A DNA stretch of 64,000 nucleotides from Gammaproteobacteria bacterium (lineage in GTDB: Bacteria; Pseudomonadota; Gammaproteobacteria; JAJPIJ01), in assembly GCA_035501935.1 (NCBI GenBank), contig DATJVC010000024.1:1-64000 (forward strand), read 5' to 3'. Below are positions 54,741 to 63,268 of the stretch, piece after piece (the first letter of the stretch is position 1; every line of letters starts with the position of its first letter). The position numbers were made by a program, and so were the translations under genes. Under the pieces are notes generated by a model. It searched no databases, was not told where the DNA came from, and worked only from the letters and a program-made list of their open reading frames with translations.

Positions 54741-55457
54741 CTACGTCGAAGGCGCTTCCTGCAGCTCCTTGGCCAAATCATCCAGTGGCTGGTGCCGCAC
54801 ATCCTTGCCCTTGACGAGATAGATAATGCTCTCGCAGATGTTGATGACGTGATCACCGATGCGCTCCAAGGCCCGCACCATCCACACGACGTCCAACACC
54901 GCCGTAATGCTGCGGGCGTCTTCCATCATGTAGGTGATGAGCTGGCGGATGGCGGCGTCGTATTCGCGGTCCACCGAAATGTCCTCATGGGCAATTTTGA
55001 TTGCCGCCGCGTGGTCCATCCGCGCGAAGGCATCCAGGGCGTCGTGCAGCATGTGTCGCACGTGGTTGCCGATATTGAGGACGTTGACGTAGTAGGATTT
55101 CGGGCTGACCAGGTTGATGAGCCGCAACGTCACGCGGCTTACCTTCGAGGCCTCATCGCCTATGCGCTCCAAGTCGCGAATGATCTTGATGACCGCCAGC
55201 ACCAGGCGCAGATCGCGCGCGGCGGGCTGCCGGCGCGCCAGAATTTCGGTGCATTCCTCGTCGATCTCGAGTTCCAGATTGTTGACCTTGAAATCGCTGG
55301 TGGCGATCTCCTCGGCGATGTCCGATTTGCTCATGGCGAGGGCATCAATCGACATTTTGAGATGCTGCTCCACCAACCCGCCCATGGACAGCACCTTGGT
55401 GCGAATGTCTTCAAGCTCGCGTTCGTATTCCTGGGAGATATGTGTCAGCCATTGCAT
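54741..55457 (-). CDS. phoU: phosphate signalling protein PhoU
   Basis: Cytoplasmic helical regulator linking Pst transport to PhoR. The ATG at 55457 has GGAGGAT upstream and gives MQWLTHISQEYERELEDIRTKVLSMGG, the normal start, with 238 residues; the longer frame overlaps pstB in another frame. Two homologous three-helix halves are seen; each has the metal-binding pattern E/DxxxD: VIKIIRDLERIGDEA and VVWMVRALERIGDHVINI. It is the fifth gene of the pst operon and lies 23 bp after pstB. Confidence 0.96.
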   Translation of the reverse strand: MQWLTHISQEYERELEDIRTKVLSMGGLVEQHLKMSIDALAMSKSDIAEEIATSDFKVNNLELEIDEECTEILARRQPAARDLRLVLAVIKIIRDLERIGDEASKVSRVTLRLINLVSPKSYYVNVLNIGNHVRHMLHDALDAFARMDHAAAIKIAHEDISVDREYDAAIRQLITYMMEDARSITAVLDVVWMVRALERIGDHVINICESIIYLVKGKDVRHQPLDDLAKELQEAPST

Positions 55458-55480
55458 GGATCGATCCTCCGGGCCCGCCG

Positions 55481-56374
55481 TTAGCCGTAACGGCCGGTGA
55501 TGTAATCCTCGGTTTGTTTTTCCTTCGGGTTGGTGAAAATCGTCTTGGTCGGGCCCATCTCGATCAAATTGCCGACATACAGAAAGGCGGTGAAATCCGA
55601 CACGCGCGCCGCCTGTTGCATGTTGTGGGTGACGATGACGATGGTGTAATCGACCTTCAGCTCGTTGATCAATTCCTCGATCTTGAGCGTCGAAATGGGA
55701 TCCAGCGCCGAGGCCGGTTCGTCCAGCAGCAGGACCTCGGGCTGCACGGCGATGGCCCGGGCGATGCACAGTCGCTGTTGCTGGCCGCCGGATAGTTGCG
55801 TGCCGTCCTGGTTGAGTTTGTCCTTCACCTCGTCCCACAGCGCCGCCCTGCGCAACGCCTTTTCCACGCGCTCATCCATCTGTCGGCGCGATAGTTTGTG
55901 ATACAACCGCACACCGAAGGTGATGTTGTCATAGATGCTCATCGGAAATGGGGTCGGTTTTTGAAACACCATGCCGACTTTGGATCGCAACATATTGAGA
56001 TCGTAATCCTTGTTCAACACGTTCATTCCATCAATCAGCACTTCACCGATGGCGGTATGTTTGGGATACAACTCGTAGATACGGTTGAAGGTGCGCAGCA
56101 GCGTCGATTTGCCGCAACCCGACGGACCGATGAAGGCGGTCACCCGTTTTTCCGGGATCTCCAGGCTGATGGATTTCAGGGAGTGTTGTTTGCCGTAGTA
56201 AAAATTGAGATTGCGCACCACCACTTTGCTCGCCAGCGCGCTTTCGACGCCTCGCAATGGCCCAGCTTTACCCTCGCCGACGGGGGTGAGTAGGGGCGCA
56301 GCATGAGTCGGAACAGGGGGTTGTTCGTCGGCAACCATCGGTGGACGCAAGGCTGGGATTTCGGTTTCGCGCAT
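55481..56374 (-). CDS. pstB: phosphate ABC transporter ATP-binding protein PstB
   Basis: Drives phosphate uptake through PstCA. It is 297 residues from the ATG at 56374, which lies 4 bp after the pstA stop; the longer frame reaches into pstA. Walker A is [10 protein letters not shown], signature LSGGQQQRL, Walker [16 protein letters not shown] and switch His in [13 protein letters not shown]. The N-terminal 45 residues before [11 protein letters not shown] are Pro-rich and longer than in E. coli PstB, so another ATG at 56338 may be the real start. Confidence 0.96.
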   Translation of the reverse strand: MRETEIPALRPPMVADEQPPVPTHAAPLLTPVGEGKAGPLRGVESALASKVVVRNLNFYYGKQHSLKSISLEIPEKRVTAFIGPSGCGKSTLLRTFNRIYELYPKHTAIGEVLIDGMNVLNKDYDLNMLRSKVGMVFQKPTPFPMSIYDNITFGVRLYHKLSRRQMDERVEKALRRAALWDEVKDKLNQDGTQLSGGQQQRLCIARAIAVQPEVLLLDEPASALDPISTLKIEELINELKVDYTIVIVTHNMQQAARVSDFTAFLYVGNLIEMGPTKTIFTNPKEKQTEDYITGRYG

Positions 56375-56378
56375 AAGT

Positions 56379-57224
56379 TTAGAGTCCCGGTAGGCGTTCG
56401 CGCAAAGCGAAGCGCGCAAAGATGTTGAGTAACAATATACTGAACGTGATGAACAGAGCCCCCGCCCAGGCCAGGTGGTGCCAATCTTCGTAGGGGCTCA
56501 TGGCAAACTGGAAGATGACCACCGGCAGATTGGCGATGGGTTTGCCAAGATTGGTGTTCCAGAACTGATTATTGAGCGCGGTGAACAAAAGCGGTGCGGT
56601 CTCGCCGCTGATGCGGGCGATGGCCAGCAGCACGCCCGTCATAATGCCGGCGCGTGCCGCCCGGTAAACGACACTCATCACCACCTTCCACTTCGGCGCC
56701 CCCAGCGCTGCTGCCGCCTCACGCATGGCATCCGGCACCAGACGCAGCATGTCCTCGGTGGTACGCACCACTACCGGAAGCACGATCAAGGCCAGAGCGA
56801 GAATGCCGGCCCAGCCGGAAAAGTGCCCGGTAGTCAGAACCACCAGTTCATAAACGAATACGCCCATGATGATAGACGGCGCACTCAGCAGAATGCTGTT
56901 GATGAAGCGTACTATGGCGGCGATAACCCGGCCGCGCCCAAACTCGGCCAGATAGGTGCCGGCCAGAATGCCGATCGGTGCGCCGATCGTGATACCTCCC
57001 AATGTCAGCATAATACTGCCGACGATGGCGTTCGACAGTCCCCCGGCGCTGCCGGGCGGCGGGGTGATCTGGGTAAAGATGGTGGGTGTGATCCAACCGA
57101 TCCCCTGCCCGACCAAGGTGATGAGCAACCAAGCCAGCCAGAATAATCCGAAGACAGTGGCCAGCGTCGCCAAGCTGAGCAGTGTGGCGTTATACAGTCG
57201 TCTTCGCTGGTAAAGCGTCATCAT
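56379..57224 (-). CDS. pstA: phosphate ABC transporter permease PstA
   Basis: Membrane subunit of the high-affinity phosphate transporter, 281 residues with six hydrophobic segments. The EAA loop is [50 protein letters not shown]. The GETAPL element is typical of PstA. It lies between pstC (10 bp) and pstB (4 bp). Confidence 0.96.
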   Translation of the reverse strand: MMTLYQRRRLYNATLLSLATLATVFGLFWLAWLLITLVGQGIGWITPTIFTQITPPPGSAGGLSNAIVGSIMLTLGGITIGAPIGILAGTYLAEFGRGRVIAAIVRFINSILLSAPSIIMGVFVYELVVLTTGHFSGWAGILALALIVLPVVVRTTEDMLRLVPDAMREAAAALGAPKWKVVMSVVYRAARAGIMTGVLLAIARISGETAPLLFTALNNQFWNTNLGKPIANLPVVIFQFAMSPYEDWHHLAWAGALFITFSILLLNIFARFALRERLPGL

Positions 57225-57234
57225 GGATGCTGGT

Positions 57235-58209
57235 TCACGTCCGGTGTAGCCTTGGCTGAGCGGTGCGCAGTATCAGCAGCTGGGCCAGGGCCAATACAAC
57301 AAAGGTGATGACGAAAAGGATGAGACCCAGGGCTATCAGCGAGGAGGTATAGATCGGCGTCACCGCCTCGGTAAATTCATTGGCCAGCGTGGCAGAGATG
57401 GTGGTGCCTGGCATGAATAGCGAAGAACTCAAATGGTATGCGTTGCCGATCACAAACGTCACCGCCATGGTCTCACCCAGTGCGCGACCCAAGCCCAGCA
57501 TGAGCCCGCCGATCACACCGATCTTGGTGTAGGGCAGGACAACTTTAAGCACCACCTCGGTGGTGGTGGCGCCCAGACCGTAGGCCGACTCCTTGAGCAC
57601 CGGCGGCACGAGTTCAAAGACATCGCGGGTGACCGCGGTGATGAAAGGCGTGATCATGATAGCGAGGATCAAGCCCGCCGTGAACATGCCGATGCCCATG
57701 GATGGACCGTCGAACAGGAAGCCGAGCAACGGAACGCCAGCCAAATGATCGGTCACCCAAGGCTGCACATGATCGGCAAACAGAGGGGCGAAGATGAATA
57801 AGCCCCACATACCATAGATGATGCTGGGTATGGCGGCCAGCAACTCAATGGCGGTGCCGACCGGGCGTTTCAGCCAGCGCGGCGCCAGCTCGGTGATGAA
57901 GAGAGCAATGCCGAAACTAAGCGGAACGGCAATCAACATGGCCACCAGGGTACTGACCAAGGTGCCATAAATAGCAACAAAGGCCCCGAATTCCGAGGTG
58001 ACGGGATTCCAAGCGGTACTGCCAAGAAACCCGATTCCGAATTTGTGCAGGGCCGGCCAAGCCCCCATCCACAGCGCCACCAGGATGGCGATGACGGATC
58101 CAAACACGAGCAAAGCCGCAAAAGCGGTACAAGCCCGGAACAAGCGGTCCGGTAGTGGCGTTCTGGACGGCCGTATGTCTAGTAGCGGCGGTTTGATTGC
58201 TAGTGTCAT
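57235..58209 (-). CDS. pstC: phosphate ABC transporter permease PstC
   Basis: Partner permease of PstA. The ATG at 58209 gives [30 protein letters not shown] and 324 residues; an upstream frame of 26 residues crosses a G-rich hairpin and is not credible. The EAA loop is [52 protein letters not shown], with GETMAV as in other PstC. Six hydrophobic segments follow. A hairpin separates it from pstS. Confidence 0.96.
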   Translation of the reverse strand: MTLAIKPPLLDIRPSRTPLPDRLFRACTAFAALLVFGSVIAILVALWMGAWPALHKFGIGFLGSTAWNPVTSEFGAFVAIYGTLVSTLVAMLIAVPLSFGIALFITELAPRWLKRPVGTAIELLAAIPSIIYGMWGLFIFAPLFADHVQPWVTDHLAGVPLLGFLFDGPSMGIGMFTAGLILAIMITPFITAVTRDVFELVPPVLKESAYGLGATTTEVVLKVVLPYTKIGVIGGLMLGLGRALGETMAVTFVIGNAYHLSSSLFMPGTTISATLANEFTEAVTPIYTSSLIALGLILFVITFVVLALAQLLILRTAQPRLHRT

Positions 58210-58252
58210 AAAGTTATAAATGGAGCCACGCGGTCGGGCCGGGACAGGGGGA

Positions 58253-58268
58253 GGGGGGATTACCCCCC
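58253..58268 (-). other. intercistronic hairpin between pstS and pstC
   Basis: A perfect inverted repeat, six G (58253-58258), four bases (58259-58262), six C (58263-58268), lies in the 126 bp between pstS and pstC. No T run follows, so it is not a classic terminator. Such elements often stabilise the upstream message or cut down read-through, giving more PstS than PstCAB. Confidence 0.55.
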
Positions 58269-58335
58269 ATCCCCAGCCTTTTACCACAAACAGCCCAATT
58301 ATTGCACGCGGTCGGGGTGGTTCGTTTATTGATAA

Positions 58336-59400
58336 CTACTTCGCTGCGGCCCAGACCGCACTATCATTACTACCCTTGATGGATTGCCAGTTCCCCTCGA
58401 TTAATTTGACGACGTTGTCTGGGAGGGGCACGTAGTCGAGTTTGGCGGCCATGTCATCACCGTTCTGATAGGCCCAGGCAAAAAAGTCCAGCACGGCCTT
58501 GGCCACTTCTGGCTTGGCCTGCTGTTTATGCATCAGAATGAAGGTGGCCCCTGCAATTGGCCAACTGTCCTTGCCCGGTGCATCAGTCAGGATCAAATAC
58601 ATTGCCGGTGCGGTCTGCCAGTCGGCCCCAGCGGCCGCGGCTTGGAACGCTGCACTGCTCGGAGAAACAAAAACGCCCTCTCGGTTCTGAACCAAGGCGT
58701 AGGTCATCTTATTTTGCAAGACGTATGCGTACTCGACATAGCCTATCGTGCCGTTGATGTGCTGCACATAAGAAGCTACACCCTCATTGCCTTTCCCGCC
58801 GACTCCGGTAGGCCAAGCCACGGAAGTACCGTCTCCGACCGTCTGTTTCCATTCCGGACTAACCTTGGAGAGGTAATTGGTCCAGATGAATGTGGTGCCG
58901 GATCCATCCGAACGGTGCACTACAATGATGCCCGAATCTGGCAGTGAGGCTCCCGGATTCAGTGCCGCAATTTTGGGATCGTTCCATCTCTTGATTTTGC
59001 CGAGATAAATGTCCGCAAGCACCGCGCCAGAGAATTTCAACTGCCCGGGACTCACGCCTTTCAGATTCACCACTGGGACATCGCCGCCGACGACGGTGGG
59101 AAATTGCATCAGACCCGCTTTGTCCAGATCTTCGGGCTTCAGTGGCATATCGGAGGCACCGAAATCCACCGTCTTCTCAGTGATCTGCTTGATGCCGCCG
59201 CCGGAACCGATGGATTGATAATTCATCTTGACGCCGGTGCTTTGTGAGTAGGCTTCGGCCCACTTGGCATAGATCGGATATGGGAAAGTGGCGCCAGCGC
59301 CTGAGATTTCCGTCACGGCTGCGGCAGCCGTTATCGCCACGCCTGCGCCAAGTAATCCGGCCAGCCCAGTTATTACAATGCCTCGTATCTTGTGCAACAT
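58336..59400 (-). CDS. pstS: phosphate-binding protein PstS
   Basis: Periplasmic phosphate receptor. The ATG at 59400 has GAGGAGGGGGA upstream and gives MLHKIRGIVITGLAGLLGAGVAITAAAA, a signal peptide, with 354 residues. ISGAGATFPYPIYAKWAEAY is the phosphate-binding start of the mature protein; SIGSGGGIKQIT, DMPL and HRSDGSGTTFIWTNYLSKV are further ligand loops. It leads the pst operon and has a triple Pho half-site array upstream. Confidence 0.97.
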   Translation of the reverse strand: MLHKIRGIVITGLAGLLGAGVAITAAAAVTEISGAGATFPYPIYAKWAEAYSQSTGVKMNYQSIGSGGGIKQITEKTVDFGASDMPLKPEDLDKAGLMQFPTVVGGDVPVVNLKGVSPGQLKFSGAVLADIYLGKIKRWNDPKIAALNPGASLPDSGIIVVHRSDGSGTTFIWTNYLSKVSPEWKQTVGDGTSVAWPTGVGGKGNEGVASYVQHINGTIGYVEYAYVLQNKMTYALVQNREGVFVSPSSAAFQAAAAGADWQTAPAMYLILTDAPGKDSWPIAGATFILMHKQQAKPEVAKAVLDFFAWAYQNGDDMAAKLDYVPLPDNVVKLIEGNWQSIKGSNDSAVWAAAK

Positions 59401-59465
59401 ATCCCCCTCCTCATGGTTATAGTTCGGCAATTCATCAGGAATACCACGAGCGGGAAAGTATCTAG

Positions 59466-59512
59466 ACCATAAATGATCTCTTGGTTACATATTTATGACG
59501 GTTTTATTACAA
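59466..59512 (-). promoter_or_regulatory. Pho box array and -10 of the pst operon
   Basis: Minus-strand half-sites at 11-bp steps: TTGTAAT (59506-59512), CCGTCAT (59495-59501), ATGTAAC (59484-59490), with spacers AAAA and AAAT. They match CTGTCAT at 5, 6 and 4 of 7 positions. TATGGT (59466-59471) is the likely -10, 12 bp beyond the last element, and lies 65 bp upstream of the pstS ATG. Confidence 0.8.
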
Positions 59513-59758
59513 CTCGTTATTGATAAAATATTTTTTAGATGACTATGGCCAAGAATCTGCTGATCTCTCTCCTCTCGACCTGCGGGCAAAATGAGGTGAT
59601 CCTCTAGGATGCTGTTTTCGTACGCTATATGCAGAAGCTTAACAGCCATATTTATGGTCTGCGTGTTAACATTCGGATTGAGCCGCAGATAAGGCCCCCT
59701 ATCATCCCATTGCGGCCAAGATTTATTTTGTTTCCATATAATCTCAGGATACATAGAC
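59513..59758. other. A+T-rich region between pstS and ppk, no confident gene
   Basis: With 59401-59512 it forms a 358-bp gap. A TATAAT at 59737-59742 could be the -10 of ppk, but no -35 or Pho box lies at the right distance. A minus-strand open frame (to about 59485) gives an unrecognised sequence rich in Asn and Ile and would overlap the pst promoter; I do not regard it as a gene. Confidence 0.4.
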
Positions 59759-61822
59759 GTGCCACTGACTCGATCTGAATTGTATATCAACCGTGAGTTG
59801 AGTCAGTTGGAGTTCAATCGCCGCGTTCTGGAACAGGCGAAGGACGATTCCGTGCCGTTGCTCGAACGCCTGCGCTTTCTATGCATCGCCAGCACCAACC
59901 TTGATGAATTTTTTGAAATCCGTGTCGCCGGACTCAAGCAGCAGGTGGTTCACGGCGCTGCCCAAAGCGGGCCGGATAATCTCTCTCCTCTTGAGCAGTT
60001 GAAGCGCATCAGTGAAACCGCACATGCCCTCGTCGGTGATCAATACCGCGTGCTCAACGAAATTCTTCTCCCCCGGCTGGCCGAGCAGCAGATACACCTG
60101 CGGCCACATGGGGAATGGGACGAAAAATTAAATGATTGGGTGGGCCGCTATTTCAACCGTGAGTTGTTACCGGTTTTAAGCCCGTTTTCGCTGGATCCAG
60201 CGCATCCATTCCCCAGAATCCTGAACAAGAGTCTCAACTTCATGGTGGCGCTGGAGGGCATGGATGCCTTCGGCCGCCACAGCGGGACTGCCATAGTGCA
60301 GGCGCCGCGGTCTCTGCCCCGTATCATCGAGGCCCCTCCGGCCGACGCGGGAACGGGGCAGGTGTTCGTCCTGTTGTCTTCCATCATCCAGGCGCGGGTG
60401 GGCGATTTGTTCCCCGGCATGAAGGTCATCGGTTGTTACGCCTTCCGCGTCACCCGCGACAGTGAATTGTTCGTCGACGAGGAAGAAGTGGATGATCTGC
60501 TGCGGGCGCTGGAGGGTGAATTGCCCGCGCGCCGTTTCGGCGACGCCGTGCGCATCGAGGTGGCCGACGATTGTCCTTCCGAAATGATCAGCTTTCTCTC
60601 CGCGCAATTCAACCTGAGCACTGATGACATTTATCAGGTTCACGGGCCGGTGAATCTTTCCCGTTTGCAGACATTGCACGAGCTCATCGAGCGACCCGAC
60701 CTCAAGTACGCCGGTTTTACGCCCGCCCTGCCCCGCCACCTCAGCAGCGAGGCGGACGTTTTCGAGGCCATACGCAACGGCGACATTCTATTGCACCATC
60801 CATTTCAATCTTTCGCCCCGGTCGTGGATTTTATCCGGCAGGCCGCGCGTGACCCCCGCGTACTGGCCATCCGCCAGACGCTGTACCGCACCGGCGCCGA
60901 CTCCACGATCGTGCAGTCGCTCGTTGACGCGGCGCGTCAGGGGAAGGAGGTCACCGTCGTCATCGAACTGCGCGCGCGTTTCGACGAGGAGGCCAATATC
61001 GAACTCGCCAGCCAGTTGCAGGAGGCGGGCGCACACGTGGTCTATGGTGTGGTGGGTTACAAGACGCATACCAAACTGGCGTTGGTCGTGCGCCGGGAGG
61101 ATCGCGCCTTGCGGCGGTATGTGCATGTGGGCACAGGCAACTATCACCCGCGCACCGCCCGCATCTATACGGACTTCGGCTTGCTGTCGTGCAATCCGGT
61201 TTTGGCCGAGGATGTACAACGCGTGTTTCAACAACTCACCTCGCTGGGCCGCGCCAGCAAATTAAAGCTGCTGCTGCAATCACCTTTCACCCTGCACAAA
61301 ACCATTCTGGAATTGATCCAGCAGGAAGCCGCACTGGCGCAACAGGGCAAACCCGCCCACATCATGGCCAAGATGAACGCGCTGACCGAACCCAATGTGA
61401 TTCGCGCCCTCTACGAAGCATCACAGGCCGGCGTGAAAATCGATCTCATCGTGCGCGGCATCTGCATGTTGCGTCCGGGCATGGCCGGCGTATCGGAAAA
61501 CATCCAGGTGCGTTCCGTGGTGGGGCGCTTTCTGGAACATGCGCGTATTTTCTATTTCCACAACAACGGCCAACCGCGCGTTTATCTGTCCAGCGCCGAT
61601 TGGATGGAACGGAATTTCTTCCGCCGCGTGGAAGTGGCCCTTCCCGTTGAGGACGCCTCACTGCGCGACCGCGTTGTGAATGAAGGTTTGCGCAGTTATT
61701 TGAACGACAATACGCAAGCCTGGCTGCTGCAAAGCGATGGTAGTTACAAGCACCTCACTCCCGGGTCGCACAAACCCAAAAGTGCCCAGCAGCATCTCCT
61801 CGAAACCCTCAGTTCTTCATGA
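59759..61822 (+). CDS. ppk: polyphosphate kinase
   Basis: Makes inorganic polyphosphate from the gamma-phosphate of ATP, reversibly. It is 687 residues, normal length. The start is a GTG (MPLTRSELYINRELSQLEFNRRVLEQA is the family beginning). H437 in GYKTHTKLALVV is the phosphorylated His of the first phospholipase-D-like motif. YVHVGTGNYHPRTARIYTDFGLL and NVIRALYEASQAGVKIDLIVRGICMLRPG are further signatures. It is divergent from pstS, which couples phosphate uptake and storage. Its stop overlaps the convergent hemD end by 6 bp. Confidence 0.97.
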   Translation: MPLTRSELYINRELSQLEFNRRVLEQAKDDSVPLLERLRFLCIASTNLDEFFEIRVAGLKQQVVHGAAQSGPDNLSPLEQLKRISETAHALVGDQYRVLNEILLPRLAEQQIHLRPHGEWDEKLNDWVGRYFNRELLPVLSPFSLDPAHPFPRILNKSLNFMVALEGMDAFGRHSGTAIVQAPRSLPRIIEAPPADAGTGQVFVLLSSIIQARVGDLFPGMKVIGCYAFRVTRDSELFVDEEEVDDLLRALEGELPARRFGDAVRIEVADDCPSEMISFLSAQFNLSTDDIYQVHGPVNLSRLQTLHELIERPDLKYAGFTPALPRHLSSEADVFEAIRNGDILLHHPFQSFAPVVDFIRQAARDPRVLAIRQTLYRTGADSTIVQSLVDAARQGKEVTVVIELRARFDEEANIELASQLQEAGAHVVYGVVGYKTHTKLALVVRREDRALRRYVHVGTGNYHPRTARIYTDFGLLSCNPVLAEDVQRVFQQLTSLGRASKLKLLLQSPFTLHKTILELIQQEAALAQQGKPAHIMAKMNALTEPNVIRALYEASQAGVKIDLIVRGICMLRPGMAGVSENIQVRSVVGRFLEHARIFYFHNNGQPRVYLSSADWMERNFFRRVEVALPVEDASLRDRVVNEGLRSYLNDNTQAWLLQSDGSYKHLTPGSHKPKSAQQHLLETLSSS

Positions 61823-62596
61823 TTTTTTTGCGTCAACATACTCGACCAATGCCGCGATAAGCCCGTCATCACTGGCGCCGGGGGCAACGTTTGCCGTGCC
61901 GGTGAATCCGCAACACTGACATTCGGCGGCAATGCGTTTGCTCATGACCACGAGTGGCACGGCCAACAGCCATTCCTGTCCTTGCGCGTGAATGAGGCGC
62001 GCAAGATTTTCCATGCCTTCGACACTGGTGACGACGGTCACATCGGGGCGCCCGCCTCCTGCGGTCTGGATGGCGTCGACGATATTGCTCTCCGCCGGAT
62101 CGCGGCGATAGATCTCAAGTCGTTCCACCCGCGCGCCGCGCGCATGCAATTTTTCCGTTAGCAATGCGCGGCCGCCGACACCGCAGATCAGGAGTACGCG
62201 ACGGCCCCGCACCTGTCCGGCCCGCAAGCAGGACATAGCAAGCAGACCCTCGCTGCTGGCCAGGTTTCCGGATGGCGTCTCCGCGCCACTGATGCCAGCA
62301 TCACGCAATACCCGCGCCGTTGCCTGGCCAACGGCAAGTATCATTGCGTGATTCACCGTAATCTCGTGTGAGCGCAGAAATGGAAGGCCGTATTCGACCG
62401 CGTCTGGACTTAAAAAAATGTAAATGTCCGCGGCCGCCGGCACCGCCGGTGGCTGTAGTGGCGTGATGACAATGGTCGGCAGCACGATGGGTCGGCCTCC
62501 GGCTTCGCGAATTCGCTCGCATAACGGTGCGGCGCGCGAGGCTGGCCGGGTAACCAACACCGCTGTATCCTCCAGTGACAAACGGGCGCACGACAT
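61817..62596 (-). CDS. hemD: uroporphyrinogen-III synthase
   Basis: Cyclises hydroxymethylbilane to uroporphyrinogen III. The ATG at 62596 gives MSCARLSLEDTAVLVTRPASRAAPLC and 259 residues; a longer frame overlaps arfB. VLVTRPASRAAPLCERIREAGG is the typical N-terminus, and VTVVTSVEGMENLARL resembles the T-S-xxG-xxxL motif that shapes the active-site cleft. Sequence in this family is very diverse, so the call rests on the overall pattern. Its usual partner hemC lies at 44.6 kb. Confidence 0.87.
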   Translation of the reverse strand: MSCARLSLEDTAVLVTRPASRAAPLCERIREAGGRPIVLPTIVITPLQPPAVPAAADIYIFLSPDAVEYGLPFLRSHEITVNHAMILAVGQATARVLRDAGISGAETPSGNLASSEGLLAMSCLRAGQVRGRRVLLICGVGGRALLTEKLHARGARVERLEIYRRDPAESNIVDAIQTAGGGRPDVTVVTSVEGMENLARLIHAQGQEWLLAVPLVVMSKRIAAECQCCGFTGTANVAPGASDDGLIAALVEYVDAKKS

Positions 62597-62647
62597 GACG
62601 CGAAAGTAACCGAGCGCACCGCCGCATTCAAGCCGGAGGGAGCAATC

Positions 62648-63067
62648 ATGATACCAATCACGCCTGCGCTGGCCTTGCGCGATGAGGAGATCGAGCTGCA
62701 CTTCATCCGCGCCGCCGGACCGGGTGGCCAGAACGTCAACAAGGTGGCGAGCGCGGTACTGCTGCGCTTCGATGTGCGGCATTCGTCCACGCTTACCGCA
62801 GACGTGAAGGCGCGATTAGTCGCGTTGGCGGGCCAACGAATGAACGCCGCGGGCATTTTGGTGATACGGGCGCAACGACATCGCACCCAAGATACCAATA
62901 AAAAAGACGCCGTTCGCCGCCTCGCGACACTCATCCGTGCAGCACTCATCCCGCCCAAGCAACGGCATAAAACCATTGTGCCGGCACGAGCACGGCGGCG
63001 GCGGCTGGAAAACAAGCGCCGACATGGCCAGCTTAAAACCAGCCGGCGAAGTGATTTATTCGATTAA
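62648..63067 (+). CDS. arfB: ribosome rescue peptidyl-tRNA hydrolase ArfB (YaeJ)
   Basis: Releases peptides from ribosomes stalled without a stop codon. It is 139 residues. The catalytic GGQ is at residues 26-28 in RAAGPGGQNVNKVASAV. The C-terminal tail is Lys/Arg-rich (PARARRRRLENKRRHGQLKTSRRSDLF) and enters the mRNA channel, which distinguishes ArfB from release factors. The ATG at 62648 has GGAGGGAG upstream. Divergent from hemD with 51 bp between. Confidence 0.95.
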   Translation: MIPITPALALRDEEIELHFIRAAGPGGQNVNKVASAVLLRFDVRHSSTLTADVKARLVALAGQRMNAAGILVIRAQRHRTQDTNKKDAVRRLATLIRAALIPPKQRHKTIVPARARRRRLENKRRHGQLKTSRRSDLFD

Positions 63068-63194
63068 TCAACGCAAAATCATGAAAAATGTGAGGCTGCT
63101 CACAAACTTCGCCTTTATTTCTGCGATACGGCTCACAAAACGCCGTTTTGCCTCTGCATGAGGGGTTTGGAGCGTCTTTAATTAATCTTGCCCG

Positions 63195-63237
63195 GCGGGG
63201 GAGTGCCCCCGCGAGGGAGCTGTACATAAGCTGTACA
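63195..63237 (+). promoter_or_regulatory. hairpin and 11-bp direct repeat upstream of the cyclic-nucleotide-domain gene
   Basis: A perfect hairpin GCGGGGG-AGTG-CCCCCGC (63195-63212) is followed by AGCTGTACA repeated with an 11-bp period (63218-63226 and 63229-63237). The inner units CTGTACA are 4 of 7 identical to the PhoB half-site with the same spacing. TATAAC at 63242-63247 is a possible -10 but is closer to the repeat than at the clear Pho promoters. Confidence 0.45.
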
Positions 63238-63268
63238 CAATTATAACTACACCACGAGAGTGAACACG

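Noticed and set aside
59620-59690. Pho box for ppk (CAGCCAT near 59650)
   Set aside because: Only one half-site matches well, its 11-bp neighbours do not, and no -10 lies at the expected distance.
59485-59790. Minus-strand open frame of about 100 codons between pstS and ppk
   Set aside because: It overlaps the pst Pho box array and the ppk start, has no ribosome site or recognisable family, and its Asn/Ile-rich makeup is what A+T-rich non-coding DNA gives.
63195-63212. Hairpin as terminator of arfB
   Set aside because: The stem is perfect but no T run follows on either strand, and it lies 130 bp after the stop; it is kept only as structure in the upstream region of the next gene.
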